A stretch of DNA of 64,000 bases, taken from Alectoria sarmentosa (Eukaryota > Ascomycota > Lecanoromycetes > Lecanorales > Parmeliaceae). The notes beneath the pieces are model-generated. The model searched no databases. It was given only the letters and a program-made list of their open reading frames with translations, and had not been told where the DNA came from. The stretch covers positions 1 through 64,000 of the forward strand of contig WOGZ01000066.1 of NCBI GenBank assembly GCA_009733775.1, written 5' to 3'. Positions 1-11,654 of the stretch are shown here, piece after piece. The position numbers and the translations under genes were made by a program. Each line of letters begins with the position of its first letter. Position 1 is the stretch's first letter.

Positions 1-1252
1 TTTTTTTCGAATCGAAATTCTAAATTTAATTATTCATTAAATTTATACATTTTATATAAATTAAAACAAATTGTGATTTTTTTTTATTTTAGAATTTTTT
101 TCTTTTTTTAGAATTTTTCTTTTTTTAAAAGTTTTTCTATTTTTAAATTTTTTTTTTTTTTTTTTTTTTTTTTTCGAATTCGAACCTTACGTCTTATGAT
201 TTACGATTATTAAGCGAGAAATTTACGATTTTTATTGATTTTATCGTTACACCATTTACAATTTACGAATTTTATGTAAAATTGCTTTTATTTAAAAATA
301 TATACAAAATGTGTTAAATTTTTTATGATCGATTTCTCGCGACTTTTAAAGATTTATATTATATGTTTATATAATCGTTATTTTGAAATAAATTTATGCG
401 ATTTCAATAATACAATAATCTCGTAAATATGATAGAAAAGTAAAATGTTATTCAAAAAAAAAAATTCATTGAATGAGCGCAGAGGATTCCCGAGAGCCTC
501 GCTGCCGTTTCGAATAATAACATATTTGAATTAAATATATATCAATATATATACATTCAAATTTCATAATTTTTATATCATTGAAAAGCTTAAAGCAAGC
601 TTTATAATGTGCGAAATTATAAAGAAATTATATCTTTAAGAAAATATGAGGCAAAAGATGTAAGAGTGAGCGTAAAGGTTTCTCGAAAGCCGCTCTTCCG
701 TTCCGAATAATAACATATTTGAATTAAATATATATCGATATATATATATTCAAATTTCGTAATTTTTAGCTCATTGAAAAGCGCATATCGAGTTATATAA
801 TCTACGAAATTATAAAAAAATTATATTCTTAAAAGGATAAGGGGCAAAAGATGTAAGTTTTTTATATACAAATTTTTGATGAAAAGACTCGAAAGACCTA
901 AAGACGCTATTTTAACGCTATTTCAAAAGACGAAATTAAATAGAATTTATGATTGACTGCATATACAAATTTAAGATATTTTAACTTAGTTTTATATTAT
1001 TTCTTTATATAATAAAAATAAATTATAAAAAAAAACGTTAATTTTAAATAAATATTAACGCTATAAAATATCAAATAATTTTATTACATTTATAATAAAA
1101 AAATTTAATTTATTATTTTAAATTTTAATTTTATTATTTTATAATTTTTATCTTTATTTAAATAATATTAAAATAATTATTTTTTAATTATAACGATGTT
1201 AAAAAAAATGTAATAAATATACGTGATTAAATAATAATATATATTATAATTA
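1..1252. repeat. AT-rich RIP-degraded DNA with tandem duplication
   Basis: No gene is visible. The sequence is AT-dominated with homopolymer T and A runs and has no meaningful ORF. It contains a direct tandem duplication of about 193 bp: unit 1 is at about 475-667 and unit 2 at about 668-857. Each unit starts with GAGCG, carries the block GAATAATAACATATTTGAAT, and ends near GCAAAAGATGTAAG. It looks like decayed transposon DNA upstream of the Gypsy element. Confidence 0.7.
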
Positions 1253-1512
1253 TATAAGAGCGAAAGTATTCAGAGCGGTTTAATAGGACTCGTTTAAGTC
1301 GCTTACTAAACTGCGTACTACGCAATTAAGATGCGTTTTTAACATATTTAATAAAAGTTTTAAATATTTATAATTTCTCTTTCTTCTTCTTTCTTCTTTA
1401 ATTATTAATTTATTTAATAACTTATCGATTAAAATTCGCTATTACGTTCATAAATCTTATAATTATTTAATTGTTACGCAGCTTTATTAAAAAGAGACCT
1501 TATTATCTCATA
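1253..1512 (+). repeat. 5' LTR of the Gypsy element
   Basis: This 260-bp repeat is matched end to end by 10352-10611. Shared blocks include AATTAAGATGCGTTTTTAAC-like and AATTTCTCTTTCTT-like stretches. Differences between the two copies are almost all transitions, consistent with RIP. Confidence 0.93.
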
Positions 1513-2201
1513 ATTTTAATAATTTCGTTTACACAAAATTACTTAATTAATTATAACAAATAATTCGCGAGTCGATTTTATTAACTTGCGAAGCAAAAAT
1601 GTTTTATTACGAATTATCGACGACGTTTTTAATTAAATAAACGATTTTCATCAAAACACGTTTATTTCGCAATTAAATAATTATGATATCAATTTTAACA
1701 TCAATACGAATTTTAATAACATTATTAATCAAAACGATAATCGTTAAAATATCGCATTTGACAATTTTTTATTTATTGACGAAGATCCTCGCCTCGCAAA
1801 CTTAATTTAAATTTAACATTTTCGACTCTTAAAACTTAATATTAAAAAACATTTAATTATCGAAAAACTTAAATTAATCGAAATGCAAAACGCATAAAAA
1901 CATCGTCGCGAACATAATAACGATTATTATCGCGAATCAAATCGTAAAAAAATAAACATTATCAAAATGTTTAATACGCAACATTTCAATAATTACAATT
2001 CGACGATTATATTTCTTTAAGATTATGAAAATTATATCGCTTCAATACCTCGCATCGACTTTCGAATAAATGAAAAAAAGATTTATTAATTTTTTGCTCT
2101 TTTAATCGATGCTAAAAAACAAACTTGAAAAAATGTATAAAATGTTATATTATATGATATCGACGAACTTATTTAAAACGAATATAAAAAGTGATGTTTA
2201 A

Positions 2202-2372
2202 TGTTGAAAACCAGTTTTTTACGTAACGTACGTAAGGTTAACCCTAAAACCGACCTTAAAGCCGATCGTGTCTTAACATTGTCTTGACGAATAAGCTTAA
2301 AAACACGATTTCTTCATATTTCTTATATACTTAATTAACCCACATACGATATTCATCATATATCTTTTAACA
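2202..2372 (+). repeat. 5' LTR of the nested element
   Basis: This 171-bp repeat is paired with 4023-4193. Both share the CGTAACGTACGTAAGGTTAA segment. The 5' copy keeps the canonical TG...CA ends. Confidence 0.9.
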
Positions 2373-2539
2373 GATTATGAGCTCGATTTATGACGATAAA
2401 AAAATAACATTTATTCTCGCACTTCTCATATATGAATATCTTATTAATAATAATCTAAATATCATTATTACATTGCGACAGCCCGTTTTTTTTTGACTTA
2501 TAACTTTCGACGAATTGAGCTGTCGCAATTCAAATACAA

Positions 2540-3125
2540 AAAATATCGAATCAAATCCCTTCATTCGGGCATTTCGTCCCATACCATCGAGTCTCAAATC
2601 CCTTCGCACAGGGCATTTCATCTCATATCATCGGGCCACAAGTCCCTTCGCATAGAGCATTTCGTCTCATATCATCGAGTCATAAGTTCCTTCACACAGA
2701 GCATTCCGTCTCATATCATCGAACATTTTATTCTTTTTCAAATATAACTACAAAATATCGAACCAAGTCCCTTCACATAGGGTATTCCGTCTCATATCAT
2801 CGAACATCGTATCCTTTCAAATCCCTTCACACAGGGCATTCCGTTTCATACCATCGAACATCGTATCCTTTCAAGTCCCTTCACATAAAACATTCCGTTC
2901 CATATCATCGAACATTCCATCCTTTCAAGTCCCTTCACACAGGGCATTCCGTCTCATATCATCGAACATCGTATCCTTCCAAATCCCTTCGCACAAGACA
3001 TTCCGTCTCATATCATCGAGCATCCAATCCCATTCGGACATTCCGTCCCATATCATCGAACATCTCATTCTTCCAAATCTCTGCGTACGAATATTCAATC
3101 CCTTCGCATAAAATATCAAGTCTCG
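2540..3125. repeat. Minisatellite-like array inside the nested element
   Basis: About eleven degenerate units repeat the pattern TCCCTTC(A/G)CA.AGGGCATTCCGT followed by CTCATATCATCGA. Unit length alternates at roughly 45-60 bp because some units carry an extra ACATCGTATCCTTTC linker. The small ORFs in this stretch are by-products of the repetition. Confidence 0.85.
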
Positions 3126-3985
3126 AATTCAACGAGCTCCTCATGATAAAAAAGGGAAACAAATCCCTACTTTTTATTAAGCTCTTCATAATAAAAAGAA
3201 AAAAAAGTCCCAAAATTATCGAGCTCCTCATAAATAAGAGGATCAAATCTTAAAAGATTTTTTAAAACAATACGAGAACACGCCCCTGATTAAAGCGTCA
3301 AGTTTCAAATTATTATTAAACTTCTCATATCACAAAGGGGAATAAATCTTTATATCAGAGTAACTCCTCGTATCATCAAGAAAAACAAATCTTTATTCGA
3401 ACTGAACTCTTTATACAAAGGGGATCACGCCCCTGATCAAAACGTCAAGTCTCAAATTATTATTAAGCTTCTCATATTATAAAGGGGAATAAATTTCTAC
3501 ATCAAAACAGTTTCTCGTATCACAAAGAGGAACAAGTCTTTACATTAAAACATCATAAAAATATCGCTATAAAGAAATGTTCCCGTATCAAAAAGGGCAG
3601 CAAATCCCTACATCAAAACGATATCTTTCAAATTCTTATAAAGCTTCTCGTATTACAAAGAGAAAAAAGTTCTTACTTCAAGACAACTTCCCGTATCACA
3701 AAAAAAAACAAATCCTTTCTTCGAGACGCCGTAACGCATCAAGTCCCTACATCAGAGCGACATTTTTCAAATTTCTATAAAGCTTCCCATATTATAAAGG
3801 GGAAAAAGTTTCTACATCAGAGCATCGTAAAGTGCTATAAGAAAATGTTCCCGTATTAAAAAAGACAACAAATCCCTACATCAAGACGATATCTCTCAAA
3901 TTTTTATAAAGCTTCCCATATTACAAAGGGGAAAAAGTCTTTATATCAAAACATCATAACGTATCGCTATAGGGAAATATTAAGA
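3126..3985. repeat. Second degenerate tandem array inside the nested element
   Basis: A different repeat family follows the first. Units contain CTTCTCATAT(T)A.AAAGGGGAA, then AATCCCTACATCA.AACG, plus an intermittent ATCGCTATA.GGAAATGTT module. Unit length is roughly 60-120 bp and irregular. I see no coding potential. Confidence 0.75.
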
Positions 3986-4022
3986 CAAATCATATACGTT
4001 ATCTTCTGACGCTGTAAGGGAA

Positions 4023-4193
4023 TATTGAAAACCAACCTTCTACGTAACGTACGTAAGGTTAACCCTAAGGCCGGCCTTAAAGCCGACCGTGTCTTGACAT
4101 TGTTTTGACGAATAAACTTAAAAACACGATTCCCCCGTGTTTCTTATATACTTAATTAACTCACATACGATATTCATTATATATCTTTTAACA
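4023..4193 (+). repeat. 3' LTR of the nested element
   Basis: Same length (171 bp) as 2202-2372. It contains the perfect 14-bp palindrome TAAGGCCGGCCTTA at 4066-4079, which is partly degraded in the 5' copy. TTTAA follows directly. Confidence 0.9.
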
Positions 4194-5639
4194 TTTAAAT
4201 TAAATTCGCAACTCAATTATCAAATTTTATGATATCGATTATTAATTAATCAAGGTTATTATGAAAAACGATTAATCGATCGCAAATTTCAACGATTATT
4301 TTATTATATTATAATCGTAACGAGATTATTATATGATCGATGCGAAACGCATAAAAACTTTACGAAATAAAACGATAAAAAAAAATTCTTTAAAAGCAAT
4401 AAAAAACGCAATTCAATTTATTATTTATATTATATTATTATAACAATATCAAAATATCGAGCAAAAGCTGCGAAAAACAAAAAAATTATCTATTTTAAAT
4501 AAAACTCGCTTTAATAATAAAACAAATTATTAAAAAAATAATAATCAATATGTGAAATCTCAAGAATAACATATTAAAAATCAAAAAAATTAAAAAAAGA
4601 GTTCATTCCCTTCGATGTCGCAAAATCGAAAATTTATACGAAATAAATTCAAAAATGATAATTTTAAAATCAAATAAAGATCTTTTCTTATTAAAATTAA
4701 ATGTTAAAATTATTAATAAAAAAAACATTTCAAAAATTTATTTAATTATTCAAATTATGTTGCGAGCAATAAAACACGCAATCAAATTTTTAATAAAAAA
4801 AAAGGCAAAATTTAATGCTTATCGTTATAACATTAAATATATTATTTATCAAATAACGATCTCGCTCTTTAATATTGAAAAATGAAATCATTATATTAAA
4901 TAATAAGCGTGAGATAATTACTTTAATAAATATTAATAACGAAAAAATCTTTATATCGCAATCTTTTATTAAAAAAACGCAAATTTTTAAACTTAAATAC
5001 GTATCAATAATGATGCGTATCATTAATAATCATCGCATATTCTTATATGAGACGCATAATTTAATATTTAACTTCATAAATAATCGAAATAAAAAGCAAA
5101 AGTAAATCTTAAAAACGTATATCATAAACATGCGAGAATATGACCTTATTTTTAATTTCCCTTAAATTTATAATATCGATTTTAACATTTATTAACGCGA
5201 GCAATTTTGAATTTATTGCGATTTTCTTATAAATAATAAAAAGTAAACAAATATCGTAATAATAAATGTGAACTTATTTGCGTTATTAATTAATGTAACA
5301 ATTGCGCATAATATAAAATAAATGTATATCGTATTTTCATATCAAATTCTATTTGAAAACAATAAAAATAATTACGATGAAATTATGCGATATGATGTCA
5401 CGTAATTAAACGACTTTAACGTGTCTAAACAATTTGAAAATCTATCAAAAATCTTTTCAAAAAAATTATTTGATAATCTCAACACGCACGATTAAATCGA
5501 ACACTTTATAAATTTACAATTTAACAAATTATTTAAAAATGATTTAATTTATAATATATCGCATAATGAGCTCGCAATAATAAAAAATTATTTAAATAAC
5601 GCGTTTAAAAAGAAATAAATTCGATTTTCAAATAATTAA

Positions 5640-8570
5640 ATTGACTCGCCGATATTATTCATTAAGAAAATAAATAATTCGTTACGACTATATATCAATT
5701 ACAAAAAACTCAATAAAATAATTATTAAAAATAATTATTCATTATCATTATTTTCAAAAACCTTAAAAAGATTCGCATATGCGAAACACTTTATCAAAAT
5801 TAATATTCGCAATGCGTATCATAAAATACGAATTCGAAAAAATGATGAATGAAAAATCGTTTTTCGAACTTATTATGATTAATTTGAATATCAAATAATG
5901 TCTTTTAATCTCATAAATGCTTTCATAATCTTTCAAACATACGTGAACAAAATACTCAAATCGTATATCGACGTTTTTTACGTGATATATTTAAATAACG
6001 TGTTAATTTATTTTAAAACGAAAAATTTATATTAAAAACACGTGCGAACGATGCTGCGCGCGTTATTAAAACATTAACTTTATGCGAAATTATCAAAATG
6101 CGCTTTCAATTATAACGAGATTATTTTTTTAAAATTTATTATAAATTAACGTGACATTCAAATGAAATTAACGCGCATTAAAATCATCATTAAATAATCA
6201 AAATCAAAATTTATTAAAAATATATTAATCTTTCTAAAATTCGCGAGCTTTTATCGTCGATTCGTGAAAAGATTTTCGCAAATAACTGCGTTTTTAATTG
6301 ATATCACGCGCGAAGTAAAAAAAAGCGAAATTAAATCACTCTTTATATTTATTAAGAAAATATATAAAACTTTTAAAACTCTTAAACGAATGTTCATTAT
6401 AACATTTATCTTGAAACATTATAATTAAAAAACATCGCTTATTATAAAAATTAATGCTTTCAAAACAAATATAAATAATATGTTTAATTAATTAATTAAA
6501 AACGAACAATAACATCTTATTGCGTTTTTCAATTATAAGTTTAAAGAGACTAAATCTCGTTAAAACATATATGATAAAAAACTATATACGATTATATTAA
6601 ATTTCAAAAATTAAAAGCATTATTTACAAAAAAGTAAGCATCTCATTCATATAATTTTAAATTATAACAATTTACATTATTTTATAATAATAAAGAAACT
6701 CAATGCGAAGCAAATTCGTTAAATTAAAAAATTAATTACGTTTAACTTTATAATCGAATATCGTAAAAATAAATTCAATTTTATAAATGCGTTATCAAAA
6801 AAATTTAACATTATTAAATCGAATAATAATGAAAATAATAATGATGATTTCTTTTTTATTTTACGAAATAAACTTCGCAATTAAAAATATCAACTTAATT
6901 TATAAAAACGCAATAACGTATTTATTATAATTAAATTCGTAGCATTAACGAAATAATTAAATAATATTATCGTCGCAAATATTTAAATCATAAACTTAAA
7001 TAAAAAAATGCTCGATAAATAAATACGCATTTTAAACGCTGCGATATCGTTTCGATTTTCGATTTATCAAATTTTAAAATCAAAAAGATTTTATTTGAAG
7101 TTGCGAAAATCGATGATCGCATAATTATTCAAATTATAACGCAAAAACGCTTTTATTATAAATAAAAAATAACGTCAAAAACACGCTATTAAACAAAATG
7201 AATTTTCGAAATAAAAAATCGATGAAAATGAATTATTATGTCGTGATCTCGCAATTTATGTTCTTAACGATTTTATTACGAAAAAAGAAATTTTTTATAT
7301 AAATTATAATAATTTTAATGTTGAGCACTTTTCTCGCAAGCGCATTAAAAAAAATATTAAATTTAAATATTATTAAATAAGCATAATAAGCGACATAACA
7401 AATTATGTTCACATTTATTTCGATTGTTAAAAGATGCGAATTCATCATCACAAATTTTATAACGAATTAATATTAATATTATTAAATAACGTGAATTCAT
7501 TTCACATTATAACATTGAATTTCATTATAAATCTATTATCTGCGAGAAATTTATATATTAATAAAATTTGCGATTTTATTTTAATTTTAATAAACAAGTT
7601 AATAAAACACGCAACGTATATAATAATAATAAAAAACTTAAAAATTAATGAGCTTATTGATATTATATAATGAAACTTATATTATTATAAAACATAATGC
7701 GAAACTTGATCTCAAATCGAGACTCATTATTTATAAACAAATTTTGAATAATATTATATTAACATTTAAATGCGAAGCGAAGACTTAACATTACGTTTCA
7801 CTCTCAAATAAATAATTAAATTAAAAAACAAAATCAAATTCTTAAACATTATTTACGAGTTTATTATAATTATAAATAAAACAATTAACTTAAAATCTTA
7901 TTAATGATTGCGTTCGCATATAATAATAATATATACATAAACATCAATAAAATCTCGCAAGAATTGTTAATAAAATATATAACAAACTTAAAAAATACTT
8001 TTAAAAACAAGACTTTAAAAAAAGAAACATCGTTTATTATAAAATGAACAAAATAATTACGAAATATAAAATCGCATTTAAAAGAGTTATAAAAGCGAAT
8101 ATCAAAATAATAAATAAAATATTACAATAATCATCATTATGCTATGATTTTTCAAAAAAGAGATAAAATATTATTACGAAATTTGAATATACGCACTTTA
8201 CGATCAAAAAAAAAACTCGATCACAAACAACTTAAATTTTTCGAAATGTTAAAAAAAATAAACACGCAAACTTATAAACTAAACCTTTTTATTAAATATG
8301 AAAAAATTTATTTTATATTTCATATATCGTTATTAAAACCTTAACACTCGCGTGACGATAATTTAAAATTATAAACAATCTTAATTAATAACGAAGAGAA
8401 ATGAAAAATCAATAAGATGTTAAATAAAAAAATTCGCAATAACGAAATTAAATATCTCATTAATTAAAAAGATTTTTCATCTTATAAAGCTTTATAAAAA
8501 TCAATAAAACATTTCGAAAATGTTAAAAACGCAATTAAGAATTTCAAACAAACAAAAAAATCACGTAAAT
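5640..8570 (+). pseudogene. Gypsy pol relic: RT, RNase H, integrase, chromodomain
   Basis: Conceptual translation on the plus strand gives recognisable but broken domains in the canonical order. Reverse transcriptase: LRLYINYKKLNKIIIKN at about 5680-5740. The catalytic YLDD motif has become YLNN at 5988-5999, both Asp codons changed by G-to-A. RNase H: IYDKKL followed by a YRK..FINALSK stretch at about 6560-6800. Integrase core: FHIITLNFIINLL at about 7500-7545, the catalytic Asp replaced by Asn. C-terminal GPY/F-like segment: LDHKQLKFFE followed by YFIFHISLLKP at 8144-8344. Chromodomain: NEIKYLIN, stop, KDF.SYKAL, stop at about 8440-8500, with both Trp codons turned into stops. The chromodomain identifies a chromovirus. 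Confidence 0.88.
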
Positions 8571-8599
8571 CAATATTTAAAATGAAATAAAAAGTGTAA

Positions 8600-10351
8600 T
8601 CATCGCAAAGAATCAAAAAGCGAAATAAATCACGAAAAAAAATAGCAATAAAAAATTTATAAGTAAATCTTTAATTAAAAGACTCAATAAAAACGACTAA
8701 AAAAAGTTCGAGAACTCACACACACTTATATACACGCATATTTTAATATATCGAAACGCCTCACATTACGAAGAAAATAATAATTTCAAGAATCATAAAC
8801 ACAAGCATAATTATTTAACATTAATTTATATATTTTTTTATATTGAAAAACAATCTCTTATCAATAAAAATCGTCAAAAAACGACGAAAGACAATAACGA
8901 AAACAATAACGATAATAACAAAAACAACGAAAACAATAATAACAAAAAAAGAAATGACGACACGCATGACAATTACTTTTATTAACAAAACTCTTATATA
9001 TATCAATCAAAATTATCTCATCTTTTCAAACGCGCAAAATGTCGCGAATATCGTTATCGACGATGATGATAATACGCATAACAATTTAATAAACGAAAAC
9101 AAAAAGATCGATCACGCAAAAATAACCTCCGCGAAAACATCGATCGCATTTGAATTAACGCGTATCAACTCGCGACTCGATGCAAATCACGCGAAAATCA
9201 TTCGTGAAAATACGCACACAATGAAAATAGGCGAAAACTTAATACGCGTTAACGCAATCTTTTAAACATTTATTAATTTTTTTTAAATAACGTATTTTGA
9301 ATAACGAAAGAAGAGAAAACAAAAAAAAAAACGACGATAATAAAAATAATTATTAATTTCATTAATTAAACATTTTTTCATAACAAATGCGAATGTTTAT
9401 AAACGAAAACAATCGAAATCATCACAATAATAATAATTATTAATTTCATTAATTAAACATTTTTCAAAGCAATCTCTTATGTTTATAAACAAAAAAGAAA
9501 AAAAAAATAATAACAAAAATGATAACAAAAACAAAAACAAAAACAAGAACAACAGCGGCGACGATAACAATTACATTTATAAACCAAAAGTTCTCGCATT
9601 GTTAACTCTCAATTTATAAAAAAAACGATTTGAAAAATCACGACGATGACGAGAAATAATTGAATTCATTATTAACATTATTAATATGTTTTTCACGAAC
9701 TTCGTCGATTTTCGCAATCAATTAAACAAATTTAAATACTCTTTAAAATGCTTATTATAAAATAAAATTAATCAAATTAAATGATTATAATCTCGCTTAA
9801 TTATCATTTCAATTAATATATACGTTTTATTATTACGATAATGCACAATTCGCTAATGCATTATTACGATAATAAAAAATATAAACAAAATAATAAATAT
9901 AAAAAAAAATATAACATTTATTAATAATAATATTGATGTTAATATTAATGTTATTGTTATTAAAAAGTTAAAATGAAAATGAGATTTTGAATTCATTAAC
10001 GCGATTTTCAGATGATAATAATAATAAAATTATAACAATTAATAATAATAATCGCATCTCGCAATAGCGATAATAACATATCATAACACAATTATAAGAT
10101 GCTCGCGCTCTATTAATCAAAATAACAATAATTACAATTACGTTATCGCGATTATAACATATAAATATATTAATATATTTACGAGAATTTATGATAAGTA
10201 GTTTACATATCTCAAAATAACAAACGTTAATTTAAATTACGTTTAATTAATAATGAATAATATAAATAAATATGAAAAATTCGTAAATATTTAAATGCAA
10301 CACGCAATATATTAAGATTCAAAAATTAAATCTTTTAAGAAAAAAAACAAT
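8600..10351 (+). other. Gypsy element 3' region after the chromodomain
   Basis: This is about 1.75 kb between the chromodomain relic and the 3' LTR. An open frame of 140 codons (8843-9265) is the longest in the AT-rich block. It is Thr/Lys/Ile/Asn-rich and matches nothing I recognise. A direct duplication of about 85 bp, sharing ATTAATTTCATTAATTAAAC, lies at about 9343-9490. I cannot show that it was ever coding. Confidence 0.4.
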
Positions 10352-10611
10352 TATAAAAGCGAAAATACTTAAAGCGATTTGATAAAGCTCGCTTAAATCG
10401 CTTATTAAATTGCGTATTACGCAATTAAAATGCGTTTTTAACATGTTTAATAAAAGTTTTAAATATTTATAATTTCTCTTTCTTTTTCTTTCTTCTTTAA
10501 TTATTAATTCATTTAATAACTTATCGATTGAAATTCGTTATTACGTTTATAAACCTCGTAATTGCCTAGCTGCTACGCAGCTTCATTGAAAAGAGACCTT
10601 ATTATCTCACA
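10352..10611 (+). repeat. 3' LTR of the Gypsy element
   Basis: This 260-bp partner of 1253-1512 keeps the canonical CA end and is followed by the target-site duplicate AATTA. An A-rich tract (AAGAAAAAAAAC-like) immediately upstream could be the polypurine tract. Confidence 0.92.
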
Positions 10612-11264
10612 AATTAATAACTAATTTTTAAAAAACTCGATAAGAGTTTTTAGAGATAATATATTAATAAAAAAGAATATTTCGCTCGCTAATATTACGT
10701 TATAATTTAATTTAAGAAATAGATTTTCGCATTTAATCAAGCGACTCTTATAATAAATTAAGATATAATAAACGATAGCGATTTTTGTAAATTAAAAATA
10801 TTTGTTAATTATTTACTTATTTTCGATTATAATAATTTATATAAAAAACGAAAAAGTAACGATAATATAATATTTAATATTTATTTTTTAACTTTATAAT
10901 AAAAATTGCACGTAAAATTAAAGTAACATTTAAACGTAAAATAAATAATATTTTAATTATATAATTTTGAACATAAATGCATATATATAAAAGTAAAAAA
11001 TAATAATTTAATACGTTAACGTAAAATTAAGTTATAAAGTTAATTTTAATTAATAATAATAAATTACAATATCGATAATTTATTATTATATAACTCGAAT
11101 TGTTTAACGCTAAAAGCGAATTATTTAAGTTAAATATTAATTATATTTAGCGAAAGTAAGTCGAGATTTTAAATAACTTTAAATATAAAAATCGAAATAA
11201 TTTAAAAGCGCGCTCGAAATATAATTAAAAATATTTAATATTTAAATTTTATAAATTTTTAAAA

Positions 11265-11392
11265 TGTATTTATATTAAATTATATTTATATTAAATTATA
11301 TTTATATTAAATTATATTTATATTAAATTATATTTATATTAAATTATATTTATATTAAATTATATTTATATTAAATTATATTTATATTATTA
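11265..11392. repeat. 16-bp AT minisatellite
   Basis: About eight perfect head-to-tail copies of a 16-bp unit (TATATTTATATTAAAT). The array lies about 80 bp before the third LTR element. A closely similar unit recurs on that element's other side. Confidence 0.9.
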
Positions 11393-11473
11393 AAAATTTG
11401 TAAATTTATAATAAAAGTTAAATATTTATTAAATTATAAAAACTATTAAATGCTAAAAAAGAATTCTCGAAAT

Positions 11474-11654
11474 TATTAAAATTAATATAAAGTTTAAGAT
11501 TATATAAGTGTATATAACGAGAATAATAAATTTAAGAAAAAAAGATTATATAAAAGAGAGAGAGATTTATATATAAATCGTAAAATTACGCTAAATTCGA
11601 TAAATTCGATAAAGTTAAGTAAACGATAAAGTTAAATAAAATACGTTTATAACA
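11474..11654. repeat. Left LTR of the third element
   Basis: This 181-bp repeat is collinear with 16282-16462. Both share TTTAAGATTATATAAGTGTA and an AAAGAGAGA-rich segment. Differences are transitions, and its first dinucleotide TA corresponds to TG in the other copy. Confidence 0.9.

Larger units (their letters stand above)
2202..4193 (+). mobile_element. Nested non-autonomous LTR element with repeat-array interior
   Basis: The element has two 171-bp LTRs (2202-2372 and 4023-4193) that begin TGTTGAAAACC or TATTGAAAACC and end TTTTAACA. It is flanked by a perfect 5-bp duplication TTTAA at 2197-2201 and 4194-4198. It sits inside the upstream, gag-side part of the Gypsy element, so it inserted later. 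The interior (2373-4022) has no retroviral protein relic. It consists of two families of short degenerate tandem repeats. A purine-rich stretch (TAAGGGAA) lies just before the 3' LTR, as expected for a polypurine tract on the plus strand. Small size and absence of coding capacity suggest a TRIM/LARD-like element moved in trans. Confidence 0.9.
1253..10611 (+). mobile_element. Ty3/Gypsy chromovirus LTR retrotransposon, RIP-degraded
   Basis: Two 260-bp LTRs (1253-1512 and 10352-10611) bound the element. Both begin TATAA.AGCG, where the TA is a mutated TG, and end CTCATA or CTCACA. The 5-bp target-site duplication AATTA lies at 1248-1252 and 10612-10616. Between the LTRs are ordered relics of pol on the plus strand: reverse transcriptase, RNase H, integrase and a chromodomain. 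All are full of stops and G-to-A/C-to-T changes, as RIP produces. The span is 9359 bp, or about 7.36 kb once the nested element at 2202-4193 and its duplicated TTTAA are removed. It cannot encode any working protein. Confidence 0.95.

Noticed and set aside
2540..3985. CRISPR-like array
   Set aside because: Repeat units are degenerate and adjacent without unique spacers, sit between LTRs, and the genome is eukaryotic.
4655..5105. Short Lys/Ile/Asn-rich ORFs on both strands
   Set aside because: Expected by chance in low-GC DNA and lying within the degraded Gypsy interior. No domain.
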